A stretch of DNA of 38,892 nucleotides from Flavobacteriales bacterium (GTDB lineage Bacteria; Bacteroidota; Bacteroidia; Flavobacteriales; Schleiferiaceae): assembly GCA_007693635.1 (NCBI GenBank), contig REDE01000120.1, positions 1 through 38,892 of the forward strand, given 5' to 3'. The translations under genes were made by a program, and so were the position numbers. Below, one piece after another: positions 1 through 7,558 of this stretch (position 1 is the first letter of the stretch; each line of letters begins with the position of its first letter). The notes under the pieces are model-generated. The model was not told the DNA's origin and did not search any database. It saw nothing but the letters and a program-made list of their open reading frames with translations.

Positions 1-93
1 CGAAGTACGAAGAGTACAGAGTGCGTAGCGCAGCGAAGTACGAAGAGTACGGAGTACGAAGCGCAGCGAAGTACGAAGAGTGCGGAGTGCGCA
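1..93. repeat. 33-bp tandem repeat, first cluster (about 2.8 units)
   Basis: Units begin at 1, 34 and 67, each opening with cgaagtacgaagagt. The third decays after about position 93 into gcgcatcgaccc. Each unit is itself built from shorter variants of 'agtacgaag/agtacggag'. The period is a multiple of three and at least one frame on each strand stays open through the units, but there is no start codon, no recognisable domain and no upstream gene. I read it as a non-coding intergenic repeat, possibly continuing left of the window. Confidence 0.85.
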
Positions 94-145
94 TCGACCC
101 AGTGAGCCCACCGAACCAGAGCACCATCCACCCCACCACCCCCCA

Positions 146-192
146 GCTCCATAGGAGCGACCCAAATACTAACCCTAGGTTTTAACCTAGGG
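146..192. repeat. Two short inverted repeats between the repeat clusters
   Basis: A small hairpin gctcc-ata-ggagc lies at 146-158. A perfect 9-bp inverted repeat ccctaggtt-tt-aacctaggg lies at 173-192 and abuts the second repeat cluster. They could mark the edge of a repeated mobile-like element or be a protein-binding palindrome. Neither is followed by a T-run, so they are not intrinsic terminators. Confidence 0.6.
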
Positions 193-202
193 CGTAGCGC
201 AG

Positions 203-296
203 CGAAGTACGAAGAGTACGGAGTGCGTAGCGCAGCGAAGTACGAAGAGTACGGAGTGCGAAGCGCAGCGAAGTACGAAGAGTACGGAGGGCGAAG
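203..296. repeat. 33-bp tandem repeat, second cluster (about 2.8 units)
   Basis: Units start at 203, 236 and 269 and match the first cluster almost exactly. After the last unit comes a short sequence containing ccagtgagc (308-316), which also follows the first cluster at 99-107. The larger block (units plus this tail) therefore appears twice in the same orientation, about 200 bp apart. Confidence 0.85.
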
Positions 297-403
297 CAGA
301 GAGCGAACCAGTGAGCACCCCCAACTCCCTCTGATTACTAATAACCTCATTCTAAGCAGCACTGACCACCGGAAAACTTCAAACAAATAACTCGTAGTTT
401 TCC

Positions 404-442
404 AAAAAAAGAACCCCAAAAAAGCTTTCACTCTTTTGGGGT
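404..442 (-). terminator. Intrinsic terminator of tRNA-Ser(UGA)
   Basis: On the minus strand, arms at 442-431 (ACCCCAAAAGAG) and 424-413 (CTTTTTTGGGGT) form a 12-bp stem with one G-U pair. The loop is six bases and a seven-T run follows at 410-404. It lies 8 nt downstream of the tRNA 3' end. Confidence 0.85.
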
Positions 443-450
443 ATGATTCG

Positions 451-535
451 CGGAGGGAGAGGGATTCGAACCCCCGGACCTGTTACAGTCAACGGTTTTC
501 AAGACCGCCGCATTCGACCGCTCTGCCATCCCTCC
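451..535 (-). tRNA. tRNA-Ser (anticodon UGA)
   Basis: The acceptor stem GGAGGGA/TCCCTCC closes at 535/452 and base 451 supplies the discriminator G typical of serine tRNA. The anticodon loop CTTGAAA gives UGA. A long variable arm and the T-loop GGTTCGAATCC are present. CCA is not encoded. It is flanked by its own promoter (546-575) and terminator (404-442), so it looks like a single-gene transcription unit. The short ORF readable across it on the same strand is spurious. Confidence 0.96.
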
Positions 536-545
536 TTTCGGGCCG

Positions 546-575
546 CAAAAATACAATGAATATCCATTCGTGCAA
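546..575 (-). promoter_or_regulatory. Promoter of tRNA-Ser(UGA): TTG-N19-TATTTTTG
   Basis: On the minus strand, TTG (575-573), 19 nt, then TATTTTTG (553-546) match the Bacteroidota vegetative consensus TTG-N17-23-TAnnTTTG. The box ends 10 nt before the tRNA 5' end, which predicts a leader of only a few bases. The same box and spacing occur before the other tRNA operon. Confidence 0.8.
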
Positions 576-663
576 GAACTTTTTTGAATCAAAATACCGG
601 AAATTTTCATCCGTAGCTATTTGAAGAATATATCGTACCTTAGTAGTTCAAAATTAGACGAAG

Positions 664-2208
664 ATGAAGCTCTGGACCACTCTGTTTATTTCATTATTTA
701 TCAGCATTTTACAAGCAAATCAGCTGGACATGCGCATCTCTTATGGGCGCTATTTTCCCTCTCCTGATCAATCAGTATTGGAAACATATTACGTTTTTTC
801 TGGTAATTCTGTAACATTAATTCCTAACGAAGAAGGACTCCCCCAAGGAAGCATTCGTGTAGAAATCAGTTTTTACCAGGAAGACTCTTTAACCGGCATG
901 CATGCCTTTATGATTCGTACGCCCGCCGGTGGTGACGTGCAGCAATTTTTTACTCATACTGAAAGAGTAGGTATAGAACCAGGTATATATGATGTTCACC
1001 TTAAAGTAACCGACCACAATAATGAAAATGAGTCACACAACTTTAATGTACGTATCAACCTCAACGGACCTGAAAAAGCAGGCTTATCCGATGTAAATGT
1101 TCTCGCAGAATTCCAAAAAGCTCAACCAGGATCTCTAATTTCACGCGCTGGATATGACCTAATCCCATTCGTACCAAAAGGTAGTTTTGTGTTTTCGGAT
1201 AATATGCCTAAACTACAATTTTACACGGAACTCTACAACCGAACTTCTGCCGACGATACCATTTACCCTTTTATTACAAAATTTTATATCGAAAGAGCCG
1301 AAGAACCTGGACCATTACCACGCTTGTCGGGATTTCAAAGAATTGATCGAACAACAGAAGTCACCCCCATGCTGAAGAGCTTCGATATCAGTGACCTACC
1401 ATCTGGAAACTACTTTTTTGTCATCGAAGTTATCTCGCAAAAAAATAAAATCATGGACTCGCAATCCATATACTTCCAGAGAATCAACGCAGAAACGGAG
1501 TCTCAACTAGCCTACATGGAAGTTGATAAATCACAAATCAGTGACCAACTTAAGGGAACTTTCGTCGACCTGTATATTAATGAAGACTCCATTCTGTCGT
1601 TTGTTGATTTCCTACACCCCATCGCCGACTTTCAAGAACGAAGAGCCATTGAATCGCTTACCGAAGAAGCGGACACCGATAAACTAAAACTCTTTTTCTA
1701 CACGTTCTGGAGTAAAAAATACCCCATCGACGCTTACGAAAAATGGAACAACTATTACGCTGAAGTCCGACACGTAAATAAACTCTACGGAATGCGAGTA
1801 CTTCCCGGATACCAGTCGGATCGCGGGAGGATTTACTTACAGTACGGGCCACCTTCTCTAGTAGAAGACCGACGTTTTGAAACCGGTACGTACCCCTTTG
1901 AAATCTGGCAGTACGACCAACTCAAATCCAATTCAACACGCGATCAAATCGACCGAATCTTCGTTTTTGTCGACCGTGAAGTCAATACCAATCGCTACAG
2001 ACTCGTACATAGCACCGCGCAAGGCGAGCGATACAATGAATTCTGGATGAGAGAACTACAACCAGGACGACAAGTGGGTGAAACCTTTGACGATGACGCC
2101 TCCATGCAACGTCGCAACGAACTCATGCGAAGAGGCGATTGGGGCAGCCGCGCCCTCGATAACATGATCATTAATCCCAGTTCAATGGGCAGATACGGTC
2201 GCTGGTAA
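664..2208 (+). CDS. Secreted GWxTD domain-containing protein
   Basis: 514 aa. Residues 1-19 form a signal peptide (MKLWTTLFISLFISILQANQ). A long beta-rich region follows. The C-terminal part (about 310-470) resembles the GWxTD domain, a Bacteroidota family of unknown function, with conserved YGMRVLPGYQSDRGRIYLQY and the later YPFEIWQY. The family is exported or periplasmic; no catalytic residues are established. The stop codon touches the start of the acyltransferase gene, so the two are almost certainly translated from one mRNA. A near-consensus box TACCTTAG at 636-643 could be its -7 element. The family call is good; the function is unknown. Confidence 0.8.
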   Translation: MKLWTTLFISLFISILQANQLDMRISYGRYFPSPDQSVLETYYVFSGNSVTLIPNEEGLPQGSIRVEISFYQEDSLTGMHAFMIRTPAGGDVQQFFTHTERVGIEPGIYDVHLKVTDHNNENESHNFNVRINLNGPEKAGLSDVNVLAEFQKAQPGSLISRAGYDLIPFVPKGSFVFSDNMPKLQFYTELYNRTSADDTIYPFITKFYIERAEEPGPLPRLSGFQRIDRTTEVTPMLKSFDISDLPSGNYFFVIEVISQKNKIMDSQSIYFQRINAETESQLAYMEVDKSQISDQLKGTFVDLYINEDSILSFVDFLHPIADFQERRAIESLTEEADTDKLKLFFYTFWSKKYPIDAYEKWNNYYAEVRHVNKLYGMRVLPGYQSDRGRIYLQYGPPSLVEDRRFETGTYPFEIWQYDQLKSNSTRDQIDRIFVFVDREVNTNRYRLVHSTAQGERYNEFWMRELQPGRQVGETFDDDASMQRRNELMRRGDWGSRALDNMIINPSSMGRYGRW

Positions 2209-3060
2209 ATGAAGCGTTGGTGGCATCCCCTAGCCTACGGATTTAGTCTATTACCGACTCCTTTTCTCCACCTACTTTCAAGTTTAACCGCTTGGCTACT
2301 TTTTTATGTGGTGAAATACAGAAGGAAAGTAATCGAAGAAAACATAAAAAGAGCATTCCCCAAGTTAACGACCGGAGAAAGCCTTCAATACACTAAACAT
2401 TTCTATCGCAACCTGACAGATGTCTTATTTGAGTTTCTTAAAGGTCAAAGCATTTCCGAAAAAGAACTTCGTCAGAGAGTAATTCTGAATAATTTCGAAA
2501 TCTTTGAAGAACTCTACCAAAAAGATCGTGGCGTTATGGTCGTTATGGGGCACTATACAAACTTTGAATGGGTTGCCTTGGCAATGCCGTTACTCGTGCC
2601 TAATCCCACTTTCGCCGTTTACGGTAGAATAAAAAACCCTGAGACCAACGAATGGGTGGTGAAGCTTCGAGAACGCTTTGGCTTAAAACTTTTTAGCATG
2701 AAAGACACCTACAAATTTATGCTCAATAATTCTGCAAAAAACCCGCTGTACTTGTTCATGGCCGACCAAGCTCCGCATAAAGGAAAAATAAAATATAGAG
2801 CTCCGTTTTTCAACACCCCAACACCAACGCATATCGGCGCTGAAAATTTGGCAAAAATGTGCAATTTAAGTATGATTTTTATTCATGTGAAGCGGATTAA
2901 GCGTGGCTTTTACTCCATAACGCCGGAAATAATTGCCGAAAATCCTAATGAATATCCGAATTACCAACTTACGGATATGCATGTTGCCGCTTTGGAAAAA
3001 CTAATCAAAGAAGAACCTGCCAATTGGCTATGGTCACATAAACGCTGGAAAAACCTCTAA
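2209..3060 (+). CDS. Lipid A-type lysophospholipid acyltransferase (LpxL/HtrB family)
   Basis: 283 aa, the usual size. An N-terminal hydrophobic segment (about 10-35) should anchor it in the inner membrane. The catalytic H-x4-E motif is H115-YTNF-E120 within GHYTNFEW, and the C-terminus WLWSHKRWKN is characteristic of LpxL-like enzymes, which transfer an acyl chain to the lipid A precursor. Bacteroidota members may instead acylate aminolipids or ornithine lipids, so the acceptor is not certain. The ATG follows directly on the TAA of the GWxTD gene (0 nt), and the next gene starts 1 nt after its stop. Confidence 0.88.
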   Translation: MKRWWHPLAYGFSLLPTPFLHLLSSLTAWLLFYVVKYRRKVIEENIKRAFPKLTTGESLQYTKHFYRNLTDVLFEFLKGQSISEKELRQRVILNNFEIFEELYQKDRGVMVVMGHYTNFEWVALAMPLLVPNPTFAVYGRIKNPETNEWVVKLRERFGLKLFSMKDTYKFMLNNSAKNPLYLFMADQAPHKGKIKYRAPFFNTPTPTHIGAENLAKMCNLSMIFIHVKRIKRGFYSITPEIIAENPNEYPNYQLTDMHVAALEKLIKEEPANWLWSHKRWKNL

Positions 3061-3061
3061 C

Positions 3062-4096
3062 ATGCACACCGCTATCGTCGTTCTGAACTACAACGGAAGT
3101 GAATTACTCAAACACTACCTGCCCTCCGTTATCCAACACGCTGGAAATGCTGAAGTATGGGTCATCGATAACTGCTCTACTGACAACTCCGTGGATGTTT
3201 TGAAAAATGATTTCCCCAACGTAAAACTGGTAATCAATCAACAGAATACAGGATACGCCGGAGGATATAACGAGGGACTGAAATCAATATGTGCAGATTT
3301 ATACCTACTCATAAACTCCGATATTGAGGTAACGCCAGGATGGCTAGCTCCTATCGAACAAGCATTTATTGACGACGCAAACCTTGGCGCCGCACAGCCT
3401 ATTATTCTTGCAGACCAAAAGCGCACGCATTACGAATATGCCGGCGCAGCTGGAGGATTTATCGACACCTATGGCTATCCGTTTTGTAGAGGCAGAATAT
3501 TCGACAATTTAGAATCTGAACAAACGGCTTACGCTTCTGATATTGACTGCTTCTGGGCCTCAGGAGCATGTATCGCAGTACGCGCCAGTGCCTTCCATAA
3601 GTTAGGCGGATTCTACCCAGAGTACTTTGCACACATGGAGGAAATCGATCTCTGCTGGAGATTGCAGGCTGCCGGATTCAAAATACGCTGCGTTCACCAA
3701 AGTAAAGTTTACCATCTCGGTGGAGGAACTCTAAACTACCAAAACAGCAAAAAAGTATATCTCAACTTCCGAAATAATTTGATTATGATGGGGAGACTTC
3801 TTCCTGAAAAAATAAGAAAATCCACTATTTTTAAACGCATGATTCTCGACGGAATCTCTGCTGTTCGCTTTCTATTAACTGGGAAATGGAGTTTTTTTAA
3901 AGCGATTTTGCAAGCTCATCTGGACTACTACAAACACCAAGAAAAAATTACGGATTTTCGGAAAAATCACCTAACAAAGTTTGAAGATCTAGACGGTGTT
4001 TACCACAAATGCATCGTAGCAGACTACTTTCTTAAAGGTAAAAAGACATTTTCAGAAGTCATACCCCAACAAACGCAAACTAGCCACAATGGCTAA
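3062..4096 (+). CDS. Glycosyltransferase family 2 (rhamnosyltransferase-like)
   Basis: 344 aa. GT-A fold signatures are visible: IVVLNYNGSELL at the N-terminus, VIDNCSTDNS near 40, the metal/nucleotide motif NSDIEV near 89, and ASGACIAVRASAFHKLGGF followed by MEEIDLCWRLQAAGF, typical of WbbL-like rhamnosyl- or related transferases. The C-terminal tail is amphipathic. It is third in the GWxTD-acyltransferase-GT2 unit and probably adds a sugar to an envelope glycan; donor and acceptor cannot be read from sequence. Its last 45 bp overlap the 3' end of the convergent aroQ gene. Confidence 0.88.
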   Translation: MHTAIVVLNYNGSELLKHYLPSVIQHAGNAEVWVIDNCSTDNSVDVLKNDFPNVKLVINQQNTGYAGGYNEGLKSICADLYLLINSDIEVTPGWLAPIEQAFIDDANLGAAQPIILADQKRTHYEYAGAAGGFIDTYGYPFCRGRIFDNLESEQTAYASDIDCFWASGACIAVRASAFHKLGGFYPEYFAHMEEIDLCWRLQAAGFKIRCVHQSKVYHLGGGTLNYQNSKKVYLNFRNNLIMMGRLLPEKIRKSTIFKRMILDGISAVRFLLTGKWSFFKAILQAHLDYYKHQEKITDFRKNHLTKFEDLDGVYHKCIVADYFLKGKKTFSEVIPQQTQTSHNG

Positions 4097-4483
4097 TCCG
4101 TAACCGTCGACTCCAAAGCCGAAAATCACACCTGCACATACCGGACTCAAAAGCGATGTGTGACGAAAGGATTCTCGAGCGGAAATATTGCTGATATGCA
4201 CCTCAACTACCGGCAACTCGGAAGCAGCAATGGCATCGCGAATGGCAACACTAGTGTGCGTGTATCCACCAGCATTTAAAACCACTGCCTCGGCGTTTGT
4301 GCGCTGAATAGCGTCGATTAGCTCGCCTTCGATATTCGACTGAAAAAATGATATGTGGTGCTTAGGGAAGTTTTTGACGCACTGATTTTCAATCTCCTGC
4401 AGACTCATCACACCGTAAGTATCCGTCTCACGAGTTCCCAGCAAGTTGAGATTTGGACCGTTGATAATTAGTATTTTTGCCAT
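4052..4483 (-). CDS. aroQ: 3-dehydroquinate dehydratase, type II
   Basis: 143 aa, normal for the type II dodecameric enzyme of the shikimate pathway (3-dehydroquinate to 3-dehydroshikimate). The start GPNLNLLGTRE is diagnostic. Catalytic residues are in the expected places: R18, Y23, N70 (VLNAGGYTHTS), H96 (VEVHISN) and R107. The ATG at 4483 was chosen because it gives the canonical N-terminus; a longer frame upstream adds 14 unrelated residues. The 3' end overlaps the GT2 gene tail to tail by 45 bp, an unusual arrangement. A promoter box ends 4 nt before the ATG, so the mRNA may be leaderless. Confidence 0.96.
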   Translation of the reverse strand: MAKILIINGPNLNLLGTRETDTYGVMSLQEIENQCVKNFPKHHISFFQSNIEGELIDAIQRTNAEAVVLNAGGYTHTSVAIRDAIAASELPVVEVHISNISARESFRHTSLLSPVCAGVIFGFGVDGYGLAIVASLRLLGYDF

Positions 4484-4487
4484 ATCA

Positions 4488-4495
4488 CAAAGGTA
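4488..4495 (-). promoter_or_regulatory. Putative -7 box TACCTTTG of aroQ
   Basis: The minus-strand box fits TAnnTTTG exactly and ends 4 nt before the aroQ ATG. Transcription starting 5-7 nt after the box would begin at or next to the start codon. No TTG is seen at the usual 17-23 nt upstream, so the -33 element is weak or absent. Confidence 0.6.
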
Positions 4496-4542
4496 CATCA
4501 AATAACCCGTTGGTTGTATCTTCACTGCATCAACAAAACACT

Positions 4543-5430
4543 ATGTGGCTCGACTGGATTCGCGATTTTAATCATCATTTAAAACTCGAGCGTGGACTCG
4601 CGGACAATACCATTTTCGCCTATCAACGAGATATCAAGAAACTGCAGATTTGGGCAGAAAACGAAAATTTGAGTCCGGCGAAAATAAGCAAACTCGATCT
4701 TCGACGCTTTGTTCAAGAAGAGGTTAACCAAAACTCTACCCGTTCCCAAGCGCGATGTATTTCGGCAATCAGAAGTTTTTTTACCTTTCTACTTCAGGAA
4801 AATTACCGACTAGACCATCCGGCAGAAATGCTGCAACAACCTCGTTTAGGTACCTATCTGCCAGATACCCTAAAGGTAAAAGAAATTGACGCCATCGTAA
4901 GCGCCATTGATCGAAGCAAACCGGAAGGAGAACGAAATTTTGCCATCATAGAAACAATGTATGCTTGCGGCTTGCGAGTTAGTGAACTTGTCGGCCTCCA
5001 CCTTTCCGATCTACATTTTGATCAAAATTTTATTCGGGTAAGAGGCAAGGGAAATAAAGAGCGGTTAATTCCCATTCATGAGCAAGCACAAAAACACGTT
5101 ACCAGATACATTGAAAGTATTCGCAACCATCAAGAAGTTGAAAAGAGCAGCAAAGATATTGTGTTTCTAAACCGAAGAGGAAAAGCCTTATCCCGACAAA
5201 TGGTGTTTATTATGCTAAAAGACCTTGCTCAGAAAGCAGGAATTCGGAAAAATATTTCCCCCCATACTTTGCGGCATTCATTTGCAACTCATCTGGTTCA
5301 GGGAGGCGCGGACCTTCGCGTAGTTCAGGAATTACTGGGCCATGAAAGTATTTTAACAACTGAAATCTACACGCATCTCGACCAAAACGATTTGATGAAA
5401 AGCATCCTCGAATTTCATCCGCGCAAGTAA
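4543..5430 (+). CDS. xerD: Tyrosine recombinase XerC/XerD-type (chromosome dimer resolution)
   Basis: 295 aa from the ATG at 4543 (MWLDWIRDF), matching XerD length; upstream codons add an implausible tail. The N-terminal SAM-like DNA-binding domain (about 1-100) is followed by the catalytic domain with all key residues: R145 (CGLRVSEL), H241-x2-R244 (HTLRHSFATH), H267 (LGHES) and the nucleophile Y276 (IYTHLD). Each is offset by three from E. coli XerD. A lysine in the beta-hairpin RGKGNKER is also present. The setting next to aroQ, with no att sites or phage genes, supports the host dif recombinase rather than a mobile-element integrase. Confidence 0.92.
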   Translation: MWLDWIRDFNHHLKLERGLADNTIFAYQRDIKKLQIWAENENLSPAKISKLDLRRFVQEEVNQNSTRSQARCISAIRSFFTFLLQENYRLDHPAEMLQQPRLGTYLPDTLKVKEIDAIVSAIDRSKPEGERNFAIIETMYACGLRVSELVGLHLSDLHFDQNFIRVRGKGNKERLIPIHEQAQKHVTRYIESIRNHQEVEKSSKDIVFLNRRGKALSRQMVFIMLKDLAQKAGIRKNISPHTLRHSFATHLVQGGADLRVVQELLGHESILTTEIYTHLDQNDLMKSILEFHPRK

Positions 5431-5448
5431 TTTCGCAGTTAAAAATTA

Positions 5449-6489
5449 TTACATCCATTGAAATTGCTTGGCCCATTCTTTTATCTTGGCTGATGGATAG
5501 GCTTTGGGGTTTTCAAGTAAATCGTTGACTACTGAAGCCAATTCACCATAGGCGCCAGTAGCATACATCGGAACTAAGCCTCCGGTAACTTCGCGCATTA
5601 CAGGGTGATCGTTTACCACAACAGGTACTCCAGAAATCAACGCCTCCACTACAGCCATACCGAACGTATCACCTAGTGTGGCGTAAACAAAGACATCACA
5701 TTGCGACAAATATTGCGGTGCATCGCTTAAAGCCCCAAAAAAATGAACGCGATCGCCAATTCCACTCTCTTCGATGAAAGTCTTACAACGCTCATAGCTC
5801 TCCGAGTGTGGTGTATAACGATTGGTATGCCCACCAAAAAACACCATATGAACATCAGGATTCTTTCTGAAAATGATGGGCAATGATTGAACAATGCTAA
5901 ATTGATCGCGGGTAGCATTATAGAAATTCCCGATACTGACCAATAAACGAGCCTCTTTTGGGATACCCATACGCACCCTTAATGAATCGCGCTTTGGCCG
6001 CAAACGAATCAAGTTAACTTTATTAAATTCCACCCCTATTTTGCGAACATCATATCCGTAAGATGCAAGAACGCTCCGCTGAGCATTTGTAGGCGCTACC
6101 CCCCGAGTGCATCGCTTGGCTAAAAATTTCAAAACTAAATTATCCTGAAAATTACTCACCGCTGGATGTACATGGAAATATTGCAAATACTTGATATTCG
6201 TCGCTAAAGTCGCGAGCCACACCGAAAGCCCTTCGGATGTGTGGTGTGCGTGAACTTCACTGATTTTATTTTTAATACAAAAACGACGAAGCTTCCACAC
6301 TACCCGCAGATCAAGATAGGGAAAACGCTTCGTGATAAATGTTGCCCCAAGCGACGCAAATTCATCTTGTAAATCACCTTCGCCAAGACATACTATGGTC
6401 TCATCACTGCAATGCTTGAGTCGATCAAGTAAAACCGTCTGAATTCCTCCTACGTCGAGATCTTTGAGAACATGAAGTCGTTTGCCCAT
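5449..6489 (-). CDS. Glycosyltransferase family 4
   Basis: 346 aa. GT-B fold. The N-terminal domain begins MGKRLHVLKDLDVGGIQTVL, the glycine-rich acceptor-side loop. The C-terminal donor domain contains DTFGMAVVEALISGVPVV, the EX7E-like nucleotide-sugar motif. It is the last gene of a four-gene reverse operon, 4 nt after the preceding glycosyltransferase, and converges on xerD with an 18-bp gap that holds no terminator. Substrates are unknown; cytoplasmic assembly of a surface polysaccharide is the likely role. Confidence 0.87.
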   Translation of the reverse strand: MGKRLHVLKDLDVGGIQTVLLDRLKHCSDETIVCLGEGDLQDEFASLGATFITKRFPYLDLRVVWKLRRFCIKNKISEVHAHHTSEGLSVWLATLATNIKYLQYFHVHPAVSNFQDNLVLKFLAKRCTRGVAPTNAQRSVLASYGYDVRKIGVEFNKVNLIRLRPKRDSLRVRMGIPKEARLLVSIGNFYNATRDQFSIVQSLPIIFRKNPDVHMVFFGGHTNRYTPHSESYERCKTFIEESGIGDRVHFFGALSDAPQYLSQCDVFVYATLGDTFGMAVVEALISGVPVVVNDHPVMREVTGGLVPMYATGAYGELASVVNDLLENPKAYPSAKIKEWAKQFQWM

Positions 6490-6493
6490 GGAT

Positions 6494-7558
6494 TCATAAA
6501 GGGTAATTAGTCAATAACTGTTGATAATACACCTTGAAAATATGTTTTTCCGCATACTTAAACGCTTTATCCACCAACTGATTTCTACGATCCATATCCA
6601 TCAATTCACTCAGTGCTGAAGCAATCACTGCTGGCTGGTGTGCGTCTACTAAAATAGCATTTTCATTGTTGACCAACACCTCATTCATCCCAGGAACGTC
6701 TGAAGCAATTACGGCAACTCGCCTCGCCATAGCCTCAATATGTACCATACCTACAGGCTCTCTGTGCGAAGGAACAACCAATACATCAAGGCGATCGTAA
6801 AAAATCTCCATTTTCTCTACCATCCCGTGCATGGTAACTTTAACATTTGCGGGAAGTTTTTTGGTGCGCTTTTCAAACTTTAACAACTCAGGACCTACTC
6901 CGGCTACATGTATAGAAAAAATCGAATCTGGATACTTTAAAGCAAGCAAACCAATAGCTTGAAGAAAGTCCCGCCAGCCTTTATGGCGTGTAATTCGTCC
7001 TGCAAAACCAATACGTAAAGAACTGGTTGATCGCCCCCTTTCGAAGCAAAGAGGAATGGTCAAAGGATTATGAAGCACCATCGTTCGCAATCGCATCACC
7101 CCGCCTCTGCGGACAACAGCGTCTTGAACCGCTGCAGAGCAACATATAACCTTAGCTATACTCTTCTTCGAAAGACGGTAAACCGGTAAATTATTAGGCA
7201 AAGGATCGAGAATATCACCTTGTTCTTGAAAAACCAAATGCATTCCGCGGAACCGCTGCTTCATCAATGCTCCTAAGGTTTGACTTTTAGGTAAATGACA
7301 GTGTAAAATATCAACCTGTAAATTTTCAATCAATCGCTGCATTTCTCGACGTGCCTTACTAAAATCCCATTTGAAGGAAACATCGACGAAGTGTACGTTG
7401 GGATGATTGATGTCAATCATTTCTGAAGTCTTTCGCAGAACCAATAAATGCATATTGGGATTATCGCGCTCATGCTCCATTATCAACTTCACAACTTGTT
7501 GTGCACCACCAAGCCAAAGAGTATCAATTACGTGTAAAACAACTCGGTTAGAATTCAT
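6494..7558 (-). CDS. Glycosyltransferase family 4
   Basis: 354 aa. GT-B fold with N-terminal VLHVIDTLWLGGAQQVVKL and C-terminal donor-site motif HREPVGMVHIEAMARRVAV. FAGRITRHKGWRDFL marks the start of the donor domain. It has the same general architecture as both neighbours but is clearly divergent from them, so it probably adds a different sugar. The ATG overlaps the upstream gene's TGA (ATGA, 7555-7558), indicating translational coupling. Confidence 0.87.
   Translation of the reverse strand: MNSNRVVLHVIDTLWLGGAQQVVKLIMEHERDNPNMHLLVLRKTSEMIDINHPNVHFVDVSFKWDFSKARREMQRLIENLQVDILHCHLPKSQTLGALMKQRFRGMHLVFQEQGDILDPLPNNLPVYRLSKKSIAKVICCSAAVQDAVVRRGGVMRLRTMVLHNPLTIPLCFERGRSTSSLRIGFAGRITRHKGWRDFLQAIGLLALKYPDSIFSIHVAGVGPELLKFEKRTKKLPANVKVTMHGMVEKMEIFYDRLDVLVVPSHREPVGMVHIEAMARRVAVIASDVPGMNEVLVNNENAILVDAHQPAVIASALSELMDMDRRNQLVDKAFKYAEKHIFKVYYQQLLTNYPL

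Larger units (their letters stand above)
1..450. other. Gene-free left edge of the window
   Basis: This stretch contains only the two repeat clusters, the two inverted repeats and the terminator at 404-442. Between 320 and 400 I see plain AT-rich sequence with no motif I can defend. Confidence 0.7.

Noticed and set aside
1-93. Open frame through the 33-bp repeats as a repetitive protein gene
   Set aside because: The frames are open on both strands only because the unit lacks stops. There is no start codon, and the frame stops soon after the repeats (tga at 103-105).
1-320. CRISPR-like array
   Set aside because: The 33-bp units are directly contiguous with no unique spacers, and no cas gene is present.
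428-610. Short ORFs on both strands across the tRNA-Ser region
   Set aside because: They read through a clear tRNA, its promoter and terminator, with no protein features.
4543-5430. XerD-like recombinase as an integrase marking a mobile island
   Set aside because: Residue positions match housekeeping XerD exactly, the neighbour is aroQ, and there is no tRNA-flanking direct repeat or phage gene.
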